The notes beneath the pieces were generated by a model. The model did not search any database. It saw only the letters and a program-made list of their open reading frames with translations, and was not told the origin of the DNA. Positions 1-7,283 of a DNA stretch of 13,474 nt are shown here, piece by piece. Location of the stretch: positions 1-13,474 of the forward strand of contig JAGWXN010000061.1 in NCBI GenBank assembly GCA_018969885.1. The letters are read 5' to 3'. The stretch is from Betaproteobacteria bacterium (lineage in GTDB: Bacteria > Pseudomonadota > Gammaproteobacteria > Burkholderiales > Burkholderiaceae). The position numbers and the translations under genes are program-made. Positions within the stretch are counted from its first letter, which is position 1. Every line of letters begins with the position of its first letter.

Positions 1-1
1 G

Positions 2-157
2 CCGGTGGTGATGGCCTACATGGACCACAGCACGCGCACCTGCGGGGTAGATCGGCTCTTTTATCCCACCGGCAATATCGAGTCAGACATGGTCGACATT
101 CGCGCCTACTACGCGCCGTTTCGCGGCTGGTCGATGCGAAACGCCGGCCGGGACTGA
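2..157 (+). CDS. C-terminal fragment of an unrecognised protein (5' end outside window)
   Basis: An open frame enters from the left edge in frame 2 and ends at TGA 155-157, giving the last 51 residues of a protein. It begins PVVMAYMDHS and ends GWSMRNAGRD. The piece is rich in Tyr, Asp and Arg, has no membrane-like stretch and ends in a short polar tail. I do not recognise the family from this piece alone. It is treated as real because it is open from the window edge, its composition is protein-like, and it ends close to where the convergent minus-strand gene ends. Its last 49 nt overlap the 3' end of that M20-family gene, a tail-to-tail arrangement. It could alternatively be a chance open frame, and only the upstream sequence can decide. 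Confidence 0.5.
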   Translation, partial: PVVMAYMDHSTRTCGVDRLFYPTGNIESDMVDIRAYYAPFRGWSMRNAGRD

Positions 158-1578
158 GCGAGCGCGGCGAGTGCGCTGCCCGTTCCCAGATCCCAGTAGA
201 GACCCGTCATCACCTGCAGCGCCTCCCGTAAAAGCGCCGCAGGCAGGTGTTCGTTGGGCGCATGTTGCGAGCAGCCGGGATAGGAATGCGGCACCCAGAC
301 CGTACGCAGGCCCAGCACTTCAGCGAAGATATCGTTGGGCAACGACCCGCCCAGATTGGGCAGCACCGCAGGCTTTTTGCCTGTGGTCTGCTCGAGCGAG
401 GCGGTGGCCCAGCGCACCCAGGCATCATCAGGATCCAGCCGCGTGGCCCGAAACAGCTCCTCACGCGTGACTTCCACCTTCACCATGCCAAAGCCATGCC
501 GGTCGAGATGCTCGCGTAAGGCCGGCAGAATACGATCGGAATCCACACCCACCACGAAGCGCAACTGGCACCTCGCCCAGGCGCGTGGCGGAATCGCGTT
601 CACCGGCGCATCGGGATTACCAATGCGGCAGGCCAGCACCTCAAACGACGACCAGCCAAAGACCCGCTCCGCGGGCGTGAGTCCGGGCTCGCCCCAGCCG
701 GGTTCCACCAACGGGCCATCAACCCCGCCATCCACCTCACAATCGGCGAGCACGCGTCGTACCGATGCCGGTAACTCGGCGGGCACCCAATCGGGGATCC
801 GGATCTGGCCCGTGGGGCCTGTGATGCTGGCGATGGCATGCGCAAGCTGAATCCCGGGATTGGAAATCAGCCCACCCCAATTGCCCGAATGATGTCCCCC
901 CGCACGTGCATCGATCGAGAGATCGAAATTGATGCTACCCCGAGATCCAAGAAACAGCGTGGGACGATCGGCGCGCAGGCGGGGGCCGTCGGATGCGATG
1001 AATACATCGGCCGAGAGCGCGCTGCGATTCGCCTCGCAGATTTCGCGCAGTCCGCGCGACCCGGTTTCCTCGCCCATCTCGATGAGGTAACGCGCGTTAA
1101 AGCCCAGTTGTCCGCGCTCGGCGAGCACCGCGGCGAGCGCCTCCAGATTGACCGAATGTTGGCCCTTGTTATCGGCGATTCCCCGACCGTACCAGCGGCC
1201 CTCACGCTCGGTGAGCGTCCAAGGTGACAGGCCCGCATGCCACTCGGCAGCGAGCCCCCGGATGACGTCGCCATGCCCATAGCCCAGTACAGTGGGCAAT
1301 TGCTCCCCTTCCAGGCGTTCGGCGAGCAGAAATGGCGCTGCCGCTTTCGGGTGGGACAGTTCGACACAGCGAAAGCCCATGGCTTCAAAGGCAGGTTGCA
1401 GTTCACTTCGCAGGTAGTCGGCCAGCACCGCCCCCCGCTCAGGGTTCTGGCTTTCGGTGGGTAACGCCAACCGGCGAGCCAGTAAGGCCTTGAACTCACC
1501 CGAGTCGAACCGCTGCTCGGCGCGCTCGATGGCCGCCGCCCGCCCCGTGACCGCCGCTACACCCATGACCGCGATCAC
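109..1578 (-). CDS. M20-family metallopeptidase / N-acyl (or N-carbamoyl) amino acid deacylase
   Basis: This 489-residue protein has the two-metal M20 (ArgE/DapE/ACY1/CPG2) plan. In order: GHGDV with H102 and D104, GIADNKGQ with D136, EMGEETGS with the catalytic/metal Glu pair E170-E171, ASDG with D197, and a late His (H439) in SQHAPNEH. These match the usual M20 ligand order, so the active site looks complete. The Ser/Gly-rich block between about 205 and 260 begins the lid/dimerisation domain. There is no signal peptide, so it is cytoplasmic. Family members remove acyl, carbamoyl or peptidyl groups from amino acids; the substrate is not visible here. The start is GTG at 1576-1578, overlapping the stop of the preceding Bug gene by 4 nt (GTGA), with AAGG just upstream; ATG at 1564-1566 is a less likely alternative. 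It is the last gene of the array, and its 3' end overlaps a convergent gene. Confidence 0.9.
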   Translation of the reverse strand: MIAVMGVAAVTGRAAAIERAEQRFDSGEFKALLARRLALPTESQNPERGAVLADYLRSELQPAFEAMGFRCVELSHPKAAAPFLLAERLEGEQLPTVLGYGHGDVIRGLAAEWHAGLSPWTLTEREGRWYGRGIADNKGQHSVNLEALAAVLAERGQLGFNARYLIEMGEETGSRGLREICEANRSALSADVFIASDGPRLRADRPTLFLGSRGSINFDLSIDARAGGHHSGNWGGLISNPGIQLAHAIASITGPTGQIRIPDWVPAELPASVRRVLADCEVDGGVDGPLVEPGWGEPGLTPAERVFGWSSFEVLACRIGNPDAPVNAIPPRAWARCQLRFVVGVDSDRILPALREHLDRHGFGMVKVEVTREELFRATRLDPDDAWVRWATASLEQTTGKKPAVLPNLGGSLPNDIFAEVLGLRTVWVPHSYPGCSQHAPNEHLPAALLREALQVMTGLYWDLGTGSALAALAQSRPAFRIDQPRNGA

Positions 1579-2555
1579 TCAGCCTTCGCGCCCGACACCT
1601 TGACCGCATTCGCCCACCTGGGCATTTCGGTCCGGATGTATTCAGCGTATTCGGCTGCGGTCCCGCCATGAATGTCGGTGCCTTGCGCAGCAAGCTTGGC
1701 CCGCACTTCAGGGTGCTGCAGCGCTTTGTTAAGTTCCTGATTGAGTCGGCTCACGATGTCAGCCGGTGTGCCCGCCGGCACCACCACGCCCTGCCAGGCT
1801 GCCGCTTCAAATCCCGGCAAGGTTTCCCCAAGTGTGGGCACATCGGGGAGGAGCGCTGAGCGCCGCGCGCTCGCCACCCCGAGCGCTCGCAGTCTGCCGT
1901 CGCGTACATAGGGCAGCACCGTATTCATGGTGTCGGTCATGAACTGCGTTTGACCGGAGGCCAGATCAACCAGCCCTGGCGCGCTACCCTTGTAGGGCAC
2001 ATGCGTGGTCTGAAGCTGAAGCTGCGCCGACAGCATGGCGCTGGCCAGATGCGTAATGGTTCCTGTGCCCGAGGAGCTGTAATTAAGCTTGCCCGGGTTG
2101 GCGCGCGCATACGCCGCGAAATCAGCCACCGAACGAACCGGCAGCTGCGGATTGACTACCAGAACCAGCGGGACGCTCGCGGTGAGTGCAACCGGCGTGA
2201 AGTCTTTGAGCGTGTCGTAGTTGACCTTGCTGTAGAGCGCTGGGCCGATCACGATCGCCGAGGTGTTATAGAAAACCGTGTAGCCATCGGCAGGCGCCTT
2301 AGCCACCAGCTCAGCGGCAATATTGCCACCAGCACCGGGTTTGTTATCGACCACCACGCTCTGGCCCAATTGCACACTCAACTGTTGCGCAATCACGCGC
2401 GACACAATGTCGGTGGGCCCGCCCGGCGGAAAAGCTATCACCATGCGCACCGTGCGGTTGGGCCAGGCCGCCGACTGCGCCTGCACCCCGCCCGCAGCCA
2501 ACCCGGCAAGGGTCAGCAGCATGGTTCGTCGTGACAGAGAGGGATCAGTGTTCAT
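1575..2555 (-). CDS. Bug/TctC-family periplasmic substrate-binding protein (Bug 4)
   Basis: The 326-residue protein carries the hallmarks of the tripartite tricarboxylate transporter receptor (Bug) family. It has FPPGGPTD near 42-49, the VVDNKPGAGG block near 68-77, SSSGTGT near 160-166, THVPYKG at about 184-190, and LPDVPTLGE further on. Family members use the PPGG and SxGxG loops to hold a carboxylate-bearing ligand in a two-lobed cleft. The leader SLSRRTMLLTL followed by AAGGVQA resembles a twin-arginine signal, with likely cleavage after A26. The start ATG has AGGGG seven bases upstream. It lies 18 nt after the amidohydrolase gene and is coupled to the M20 gene by a 4-nt overlap, so it may capture the substrate of one of those two enzymes. 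The ligand is unknown, and no TctA or TctB gene is in the window. Confidence 0.93.
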   Translation of the reverse strand: MNTDPSLSRRTMLLTLAGLAAGGVQAQSAAWPNRTVRMVIAFPPGGPTDIVSRVIAQQLSVQLGQSVVVDNKPGAGGNIAAELVAKAPADGYTVFYNTSAIVIGPALYSKVNYDTLKDFTPVALTASVPLVLVVNPQLPVRSVADFAAYARANPGKLNYSSSGTGTITHLASAMLSAQLQLQTTHVPYKGSAPGLVDLASGQTQFMTDTMNTVLPYVRDGRLRALGVASARRSALLPDVPTLGETLPGFEAAAWQGVVVPAGTPADIVSRLNQELNKALQHPEVRAKLAAQGTDIHGGTAAEYAEYIRTEMPRWANAVKVSGAKAE

Positions 2556-2573
2556 TGCATTACCCCTGCGTGA

Positions 2574-4259
2574 TCAGTTGAATCGATCGAGTACAGCACC
2601 CGGCCCGCGTTCGAGGGCAACAGGGCTGCGACCATCATGCACCTGCGTGCCATTGACCCACACCCCATGCACACCCAATGGCTCGCGAACCTTGCGCGGA
2701 GCGCCACCCGGCAAATCACATTGCGTGAAGGCAGCGCTGATCCCGACCCTGGCCGGATCAAACAGCAGCATGTCCGCGGGCGCTCCCACCTGAAGACGTC
2801 CGCGCTCGGGAATTCTGAAACGGTCGGCTGGCTCACTCGTGAGGCGCTGAATGCCTGATGACCAGTCGAACACGCCCCGCTCACGAACCCAATGCGCAAG
2901 AAAATGAAGGCCGAACCCAGCATCGCACATGTAGCCCAGGTGCGCCCCCGCATCCGACAGGGTGATCACGCCCGCAGGGTGACGCACCAGAGGCGCGACG
3001 CCCTCATCGACATTCTGAAAAAACTTGCCGATGAAATGGGTTTGCAGTCCGTCGGCGAGCGCGAGATCAAACCATGCATCAACTGGATCCTGACCACGCT
3101 GCGACGCGAGCTCTGCGAGCGTGAGACCCTCGAACCGACGGTTCTCGGGACGCGCGGTTTCGCCCACTTCGATGTGCCGCCAGTTACCAAGAAAGAGCGT
3201 TCCCACCTTGGGCGTCTGAAGGTCTGAACGAAAGCGGGCCCGGAATGCCGGATCACGGTAAATGGCCTCGAATTGCTCGGCGCTAGCGGCCTTCAACCGG
3301 TCAAAGGCCGGATAACTGAGCAGCACATACGGGTCACACAGCGTGAAATCAAACGATAGCGGCTGGCACGACGTGAGGATGTAGAGCTCATGGCCTCGAG
3401 CAAGTGCCTGCGCGGCCCGCTCGTAATAGCTGAGCCCGAGCTCGGGCCTCGCCTCGTTGTACATGGTGAGCACGGTAGAGATGAATGCCGGTCGCGACGT
3501 ATCGGCCGCAATCGATTCCATGACATCTGGGGTGGCACGCGAGCCGGTGGCCATCATGAAGACGCCACGCTGTTCTTCGCCCAGCACCGCGGCGAGCGTA
3601 CGCAGTTCGTGCTCGGTTGCGATGGTGGAGGGCATCGGGCGCCCTCCGTAGCCGCTATGGTTGGGCGAAAACGACGACGCAAAACCAATGGCACCGGCCC
3701 GCAGCGCCACCCGAACCTGCTCGCGCATGGCCTCCAGTTGTGCGGCGCTGGGCTCCACCTGCTCGCTCGCAGCCTCGCCCATCACCGCCGTGCGGATGAC
3801 CGAGTGGCCCGCAAACACGGCCACATTGAGATGGGGTCCGATCCGACGCAACTGCGCCATATATTCAGGAAAGGTCTCGAACTCCCATTGAACGCCGCGC
3901 ATCAGCGAATCGAGGTTCATGCCCTCCACCACCGACAGGTTCTTCAGCATGGTGTCGCGAAGCGACGCCGGGCACGGTGCGAGCCCGAAGCCGCAGTTCC
4001 CCATGACCGCTGTGGTGACACCCAGCGCGCCCGATGGTGAGAGCGAGGGATCCCAGGTCACCTGGGCATCAAAGTGCGTGTGCAGATCGACGATGCCCGG
4101 CATCAGCGACAGTCCGTCGGCGTCAACGGTTCGTGCCGCGGCCTCGCTCAGCCGGCCGATGGCCACGATGCGCCCACCACGCACCCCCACATCGGCGTGC
4201 TGCGGAGCGCCCCCCAGTCCGTCGAAGACCGTGGCGCCGCGAATCAGGGTATCCAGCAT
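2574..4259 (-). CDS. D-aminoacylase-like amidohydrolase (amidohydrolase superfamily)
   Basis: This 561-residue cytoplasmic protein has an N-terminal beta-sandwich strand (LIRGATVFDG), then PGIVDLHTHFD with H60 and H62, GNCGFGLAP with C89, GHSVIR with H152, FSPNHSGYGG with H201, and the late SDAGAH with D436 and H440. A closing GAPADMLLFDP element (about 492-502) leads to the C-terminal sandwich. The order and the NCG cysteine are those of N-acyl-D-amino-acid deacylases and related D-hydantoinase-like enzymes. The region where characterised D-aminoacylases carry the HMR and SHHK metal histidines instead reads MMATGSR (235-241) and ISTVLTMYN (260-268), so the metal site differs. The exact substrate is therefore uncertain, though an N-acyl or cyclic amide is likely. 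The start is ATG, with only a poor ribosome binding site, 3 nt after the Bug 3 stop, which suggests translational coupling. Confidence 0.85.
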   Translation of the reverse strand: MLDTLIRGATVFDGLGGAPQHADVGVRGGRIVAIGRLSEAAARTVDADGLSLMPGIVDLHTHFDAQVTWDPSLSPSGALGVTTAVMGNCGFGLAPCPASLRDTMLKNLSVVEGMNLDSLMRGVQWEFETFPEYMAQLRRIGPHLNVAVFAGHSVIRTAVMGEAASEQVEPSAAQLEAMREQVRVALRAGAIGFASSFSPNHSGYGGRPMPSTIATEHELRTLAAVLGEEQRGVFMMATGSRATPDVMESIAADTSRPAFISTVLTMYNEARPELGLSYYERAAQALARGHELYILTSCQPLSFDFTLCDPYVLLSYPAFDRLKAASAEQFEAIYRDPAFRARFRSDLQTPKVGTLFLGNWRHIEVGETARPENRRFEGLTLAELASQRGQDPVDAWFDLALADGLQTHFIGKFFQNVDEGVAPLVRHPAGVITLSDAGAHLGYMCDAGFGLHFLAHWVRERGVFDWSSGIQRLTSEPADRFRIPERGRLQVGAPADMLLFDPARVGISAAFTQCDLPGGAPRKVREPLGVHGVWVNGTQVHDGRSPVALERGPGAVLDRFN

Positions 4260-4262
4260 GGC

Positions 4263-5228
4263 TCAGTCGATCTGCGCGCCCGAGGTTTTCACCACATCGG
4301 CCCAGGTGGCCAGATCGGCGCGAAGCATGCCGGCAAACTCCGCAGGGCTCCGGGCGAGCGGGTCAGCTCCCTGCGAATTGAATTTTTCGATCACATCCTT
4401 GTGGGTGAGCAGCTCGTTCACATCCTGATTGATTTTCCGAATGATGGCGGGCGGTGTCGCACCTGGCGCAAACAGACCGAACCAGGGGGCGACATCGAAC
4501 TGACGCAGGCCCGACTCGGCAAGCGTGGGAATGTCGGGAAAGGTTGCTGATCGCTTGGCGCTGGTCACCGCCAGCCCTCTCAATTGCCCGCCGCGGAGCA
4601 ACCCCGCCACCGACGGAAGGCTGGTGAAGACCATGTTGATCTGCCCGCCCATCAGGTCCTGCATGGCGGGGGCCGCGCCCTTGTAGGGAACATGGGTCAG
4701 ACGCGTGCCGGTGTTCATCGCAAACATGACGCCCAGGAGGTGGTTGACTGACCCGTTACCCGCCGAGCCGAAGGTGAGCGTTCCCTTCCCTGCCTGGGCG
4801 ACGAGTTCAGACACGGTCTTGAACGACGCATCAGGCTTTGCCACCAGCACAAAGGGAAGCGTGGCGAGGGTAGCCACGGGCGCAAAATCCTTGACCGGAT
4901 CAAATGGCAGGCGCTTGTAGAGCGCAGGATTAATGGCGTGCGACCCCGCATAGCTCATCAGCAGCAGATGACCATCGGGTGAACCCTGTGCAACGACTTC
5001 CATTCCAACATTGCCACCGGCGCCCGCGCGGTTTTCGACCACGACGGGCTGGGCCCATTTTTCGCTCAGCTTCTGCGCGACTACCCGCGCGAGCGCATCC
5101 GATGCGCCCCCCGGGGTTTGCGGCACAAGGATGCGCACGGTCTTGGTTGGAAAGTCCTGCGCCCGCAATACCGGCGGCAAGAGCGCGATCAGGCAGGCGA
5201 TCGCAGATAGCCAAAGACGACGCACCAT
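4263..5228 (-). CDS. Bug/TctC-family periplasmic substrate-binding protein (Bug 3)
   Basis: With the start chosen at 5228 the protein has 321 residues, normal for the family. Motifs in order: TPGGASD (38-44), VVENRAGAGG (about 63-72), FGSAGNGS (153-160), HVPYKG (179-184) and FPDIPTLAESG. The leader MVRRLWLSAIACLIALLPPVLRA is a long hydrophobic Sec-type signal with likely cleavage after A23, unlike the Tat-like leaders of the other three Bug proteins here. An open frame continues 27 codons upstream to 5309. The internal ATG is preferred because GAGGAG lies seven bases before it, the signal peptide then sits at the N-terminus, and the overlap with the preceding gene disappears. It is followed after 3 nt by the amidohydrolase gene. 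The ligand is unknown; family knowledge suggests a carboxylate or its amide. Confidence 0.92.
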   Translation of the reverse strand: MVRRLWLSAIACLIALLPPVLRAQDFPTKTVRILVPQTPGGASDALARVVAQKLSEKWAQPVVVENRAGAGGNVGMEVVAQGSPDGHLLLMSYAGSHAINPALYKRLPFDPVKDFAPVATLATLPFVLVAKPDASFKTVSELVAQAGKGTLTFGSAGNGSVNHLLGVMFAMNTGTRLTHVPYKGAAPAMQDLMGGQINMVFTSLPSVAGLLRGGQLRGLAVTSAKRSATFPDIPTLAESGLRQFDVAPWFGLFAPGATPPAIIRKINQDVNELLTHKDVIEKFNSQGADPLARSPAEFAGMLRADLATWADVVKTSGAQID

Positions 5229-5235
5229 GAAGAAT

Positions 5236-5241
5236 CTCCTC
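5236..5241 (-). promoter_or_regulatory. Ribosome binding site that sets the Bug 3 start
   Basis: On the minus strand GAGGAG is followed by a seven-base spacer and then ATG (5228-5226). It is the clearest Shine-Dalgarno match near this gene and supports starting at 5228 rather than at the upstream ATG at 5309. Confidence 0.75.
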
Positions 5242-5286
5242 GAACAGCAGGTAATCAGGTTGAAGACCAGCCCCGCGCGCGACCGG

Positions 5287-6273
5287 TCAATCGAGCCGTA
5301 TGTTCGCATCCCGGATCACCCTTGACCATTTTTCAGTATCGCGCGCAAGCACGGTCGCGAATTCATCCGGCGTATTTCCCACGAACTCGGCGTTGTAGCT
5401 ACGGATGCGCTCGAGAATCTCGGGAGCCTGCAACGCCGCCACCACATCGCGACGAATGATATCGATCACCGCCCGCGGGGTGGCCTTGGGGACCACCAGT
5501 GCATACCAGGATTGCACCTCGTAACCGGGGTAGCCGGCCTCGGCGATGGTGGGAATGTCGGGACGATCGGCATGGCGTGTAGCGGCGGTGGTGGCAAGAA
5601 TGCGGATCCGGCCGCTCTTAACGAAGGGACCCGCGGTGGAATAACCAGTGATCATGGAATCGACTTCACCGCCTGCCACTGCATTGATGGCCGCCTGAGC
5701 ACCCCGATAGGGTACGTGCAGCACATCAACCCCCGCCATTGACTTCAGTAGTTCGAGCGCCACATGACCGGCACTCCCCTCCCCCCAGGAGGCCAGCTTC
5801 ACGACGCCCGAGCCCTTGCGGGCAAGCGCCACATAGTCGGCCACGTTCGCCACCGGCAGGCCATCACGTACCACCAGAACAAACGCCTGACGCAGCATGA
5901 TCGTCACCGGAGCAAAATCCCGCGCCGGATCAAACCGTGCTGTATTTTTGTAGAGCTGCGGCGCAATCGCGAGCTGATCGGGCAGTCCCACCAGAATGGT
6001 GTAGCCGTCGGGGGCGGCATTCGCAACGTGATCAGCCGCGACGCGGCCACTCCCGCCGGGCCGGTTTTCGACCACCACGGGCTGGCCCCAGGTTTCACGC
6101 AGACGCTCGGCTACCATCCTGGGAATGATGTCGGTCAGCGCGCCGGGCGGATAGGGCACCACGATCCTGACCGGACGAGAGGGAAAACCCGCCGCGGCTG
6201 ACTGCGCCCAGACCGCTGGCGCCGTGGTCGCTGCCGCTGCGGCCCCCATAGTCATCAGAAATCTGCGTCGCAT
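5287..6273 (-). CDS. Bug/TctC-family periplasmic substrate-binding protein (Bug 2)
   Basis: The 328-residue protein keeps the family frame: VVPYPPGALTD (38-48), VVENRPGGSG (about 67-76), HVPYRG (186-191) and RPDIPTIAEAG. Both ligand loops depart from the other three copies. The usual PPGGxxD reads PPGALTD, and the usual SxGxG loop reads LASWGEGS (160-167), placing Trp and Glu where Ser and small residues are usual. This suggests a ligand different from those of its neighbours, perhaps one not held as a simple carboxylate; that is inference. The leader MRRRFLMTMGAAAAATTAPAVWA is Tat-like (RRRFL), with cleavage expected after A23. The start ATG has AAGG about nine bases upstream. It lies 54 nt after the FAH-family gene and 58 nt before Bug 3. 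Two adjacent Bug genes with no enzyme between them occur only here in the array. Confidence 0.92.
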   Translation of the reverse strand: MRRRFLMTMGAAAAATTAPAVWAQSAAAGFPSRPVRIVVPYPPGALTDIIPRMVAERLRETWGQPVVVENRPGGSGRVAADHVANAAPDGYTILVGLPDQLAIAPQLYKNTARFDPARDFAPVTIMLRQAFVLVVRDGLPVANVADYVALARKGSGVVKLASWGEGSAGHVALELLKSMAGVDVLHVPYRGAQAAINAVAGGEVDSMITGYSTAGPFVKSGRIRILATTAATRHADRPDIPTIAEAGYPGYEVQSWYALVVPKATPRAVIDIIRRDVVAALQAPEILERIRSYNAEFVGNTPDEFATVLARDTEKWSRVIRDANIRLD

Positions 6274-6327
6274 GATTGTTTGCCTTATGTTGATGAACCC
6301 GCCCTGCCGGAGAAAAGGTTTCCTGTC

Positions 6328-7266
6328 TCAGCGGTTCCGAACCACCTTGTTCCTCAACACCCCCAGACCGCTTACTTCCAGTTCCACCACATCGCCGTCG
6401 TTCAGAAACTTGCCCAGTTCGAGCCCGCAGCCACTGCCCACCGTGCCAGAGCCAAAAAACTCACCGGCGCGAATCCGTTCATCGGTCGAGACATGTTCGA
6501 TGAAATCTTCGAAGCGGAACCGCATGTCGCGACTGGATCCCCGAGACCACTCCTCGCCATTGACCCGCGCCACCATCGTGAGGTCATAGGGATCGGCGAT
6601 TTCGTCGGCGGTGACCAGCCAGGGGCCCAGCACATTGCCCGTGTCAAAGTCCTTGCCTTTGCAGGGACCGAGACTGCCCGCCATCTCGGCCATCTGCGCA
6701 TCACGGGCGCTGAAGTCGTTGAAAATGCACCAGCCGAAAATAAAGGGTTTCGCCTCGGCCCGGCTCACGTTCTTCCCGTCTTTTGCGATCACGCAGCCGA
6801 ACTCGAGCTCGTAGTCCATCACGGATGAATAGCGTGGCCAGACCACCTCGGTTCCAGTTCCCACGACACTGAAGCGATTGCACTTGTAGTAGATGGGCTG
6901 CCGATACCAGACCTCTGGAAGTTCGACCTTGGCCGGGTCGCTGGGCATGCCCGCAATGCCCAGCAGATGACGATTGGCGCGCGCCTGCCGCAGATGCTTT
7001 TCGAAAGACAGAAAATCACGCATCTGCCGCGGCTCAGGAAGCGGCGCACGCAACCGGACCTGCTCGATTCCGTGACGCACCGCACCCCGACGCTCAGCCT
7101 CCCGCGCGCGCTCGAGCCCGGCTGGCCCCGCATCGATCAGATCCAGCATGCTGCGAAACACCGCGGACGTATCGGCTGCGGTGAAGTCGATCACCGTCCG
7201 ACCGTCGTCAACCACCGAACCAATGTGCTCGGCGCCGTCCTGCGTAAAAAAGCTGATCAGTTTCAT
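6328..7266 (-). CDS. Fumarylacetoacetate hydrolase (FAH) family enzyme
   Basis: The 312-residue protein has the FAH C-terminal domain. MRDFLSFEKH (82-91) leads into it, DYELEFG gives the acidic metal ligands E153 and E155, IFNDFSARDAQ gives D184 and R188, then GPCKGKDFDT (200-209) and GSGTVGSGCG (272-281). These are the usual divalent-metal and active-site motifs of the superfamily, which includes C-C bond hydrolases, oxaloacetate decarboxylases, acylpyruvases and hydratases. A smaller N-terminal domain (1-75) is present, as in the 2-keto-hydratase/hydrolase types. It is soluble and cytoplasmic. AGGA about eight bases upstream supports the ATG at 7266, which lies 17 nt after the Bug 1 stop. 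In this array it most likely processes an oxo-acid released after ring opening or deacylation. The specific reaction is not determinable from the sequence. Confidence 0.93.
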   Translation of the reverse strand: MKLISFFTQDGAEHIGSVVDDGRTVIDFTAADTSAVFRSMLDLIDAGPAGLERAREAERRGAVRHGIEQVRLRAPLPEPRQMRDFLSFEKHLRQARANRHLLGIAGMPSDPAKVELPEVWYRQPIYYKCNRFSVVGTGTEVVWPRYSSVMDYELEFGCVIAKDGKNVSRAEAKPFIFGWCIFNDFSARDAQMAEMAGSLGPCKGKDFDTGNVLGPWLVTADEIADPYDLTMVARVNGEEWSRGSSRDMRFRFEDFIEHVSTDERIRAGEFFGSGTVGSGCGLELGKFLNDGDVVELEVSGLGVLRNKVVRNR

Positions 7267-7283
7267 GGCTGAGTTCCTGAGGT

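Noticed and set aside
3390..4040. A 216-codon plus-strand open frame inside the amidohydrolase gene
   Set aside because: It is antisense to a clear amidohydrolase, rich in Arg and His as expected for a shadow frame, and has no family motifs.
5229..5309. An N-terminal 27-codon extension of Bug 3 starting at 5309
   Set aside because: It would bury the signal peptide, overlap the preceding gene and ignore the strong GAGGAG site before the ATG at 5228.
6274..6327. A terminator or internal promoter in the 54-nt gap between the FAH and Bug 2 genes
   Set aside because: No stem followed by a T run and no acceptable -35/-10 pair could be found on the minus strand.
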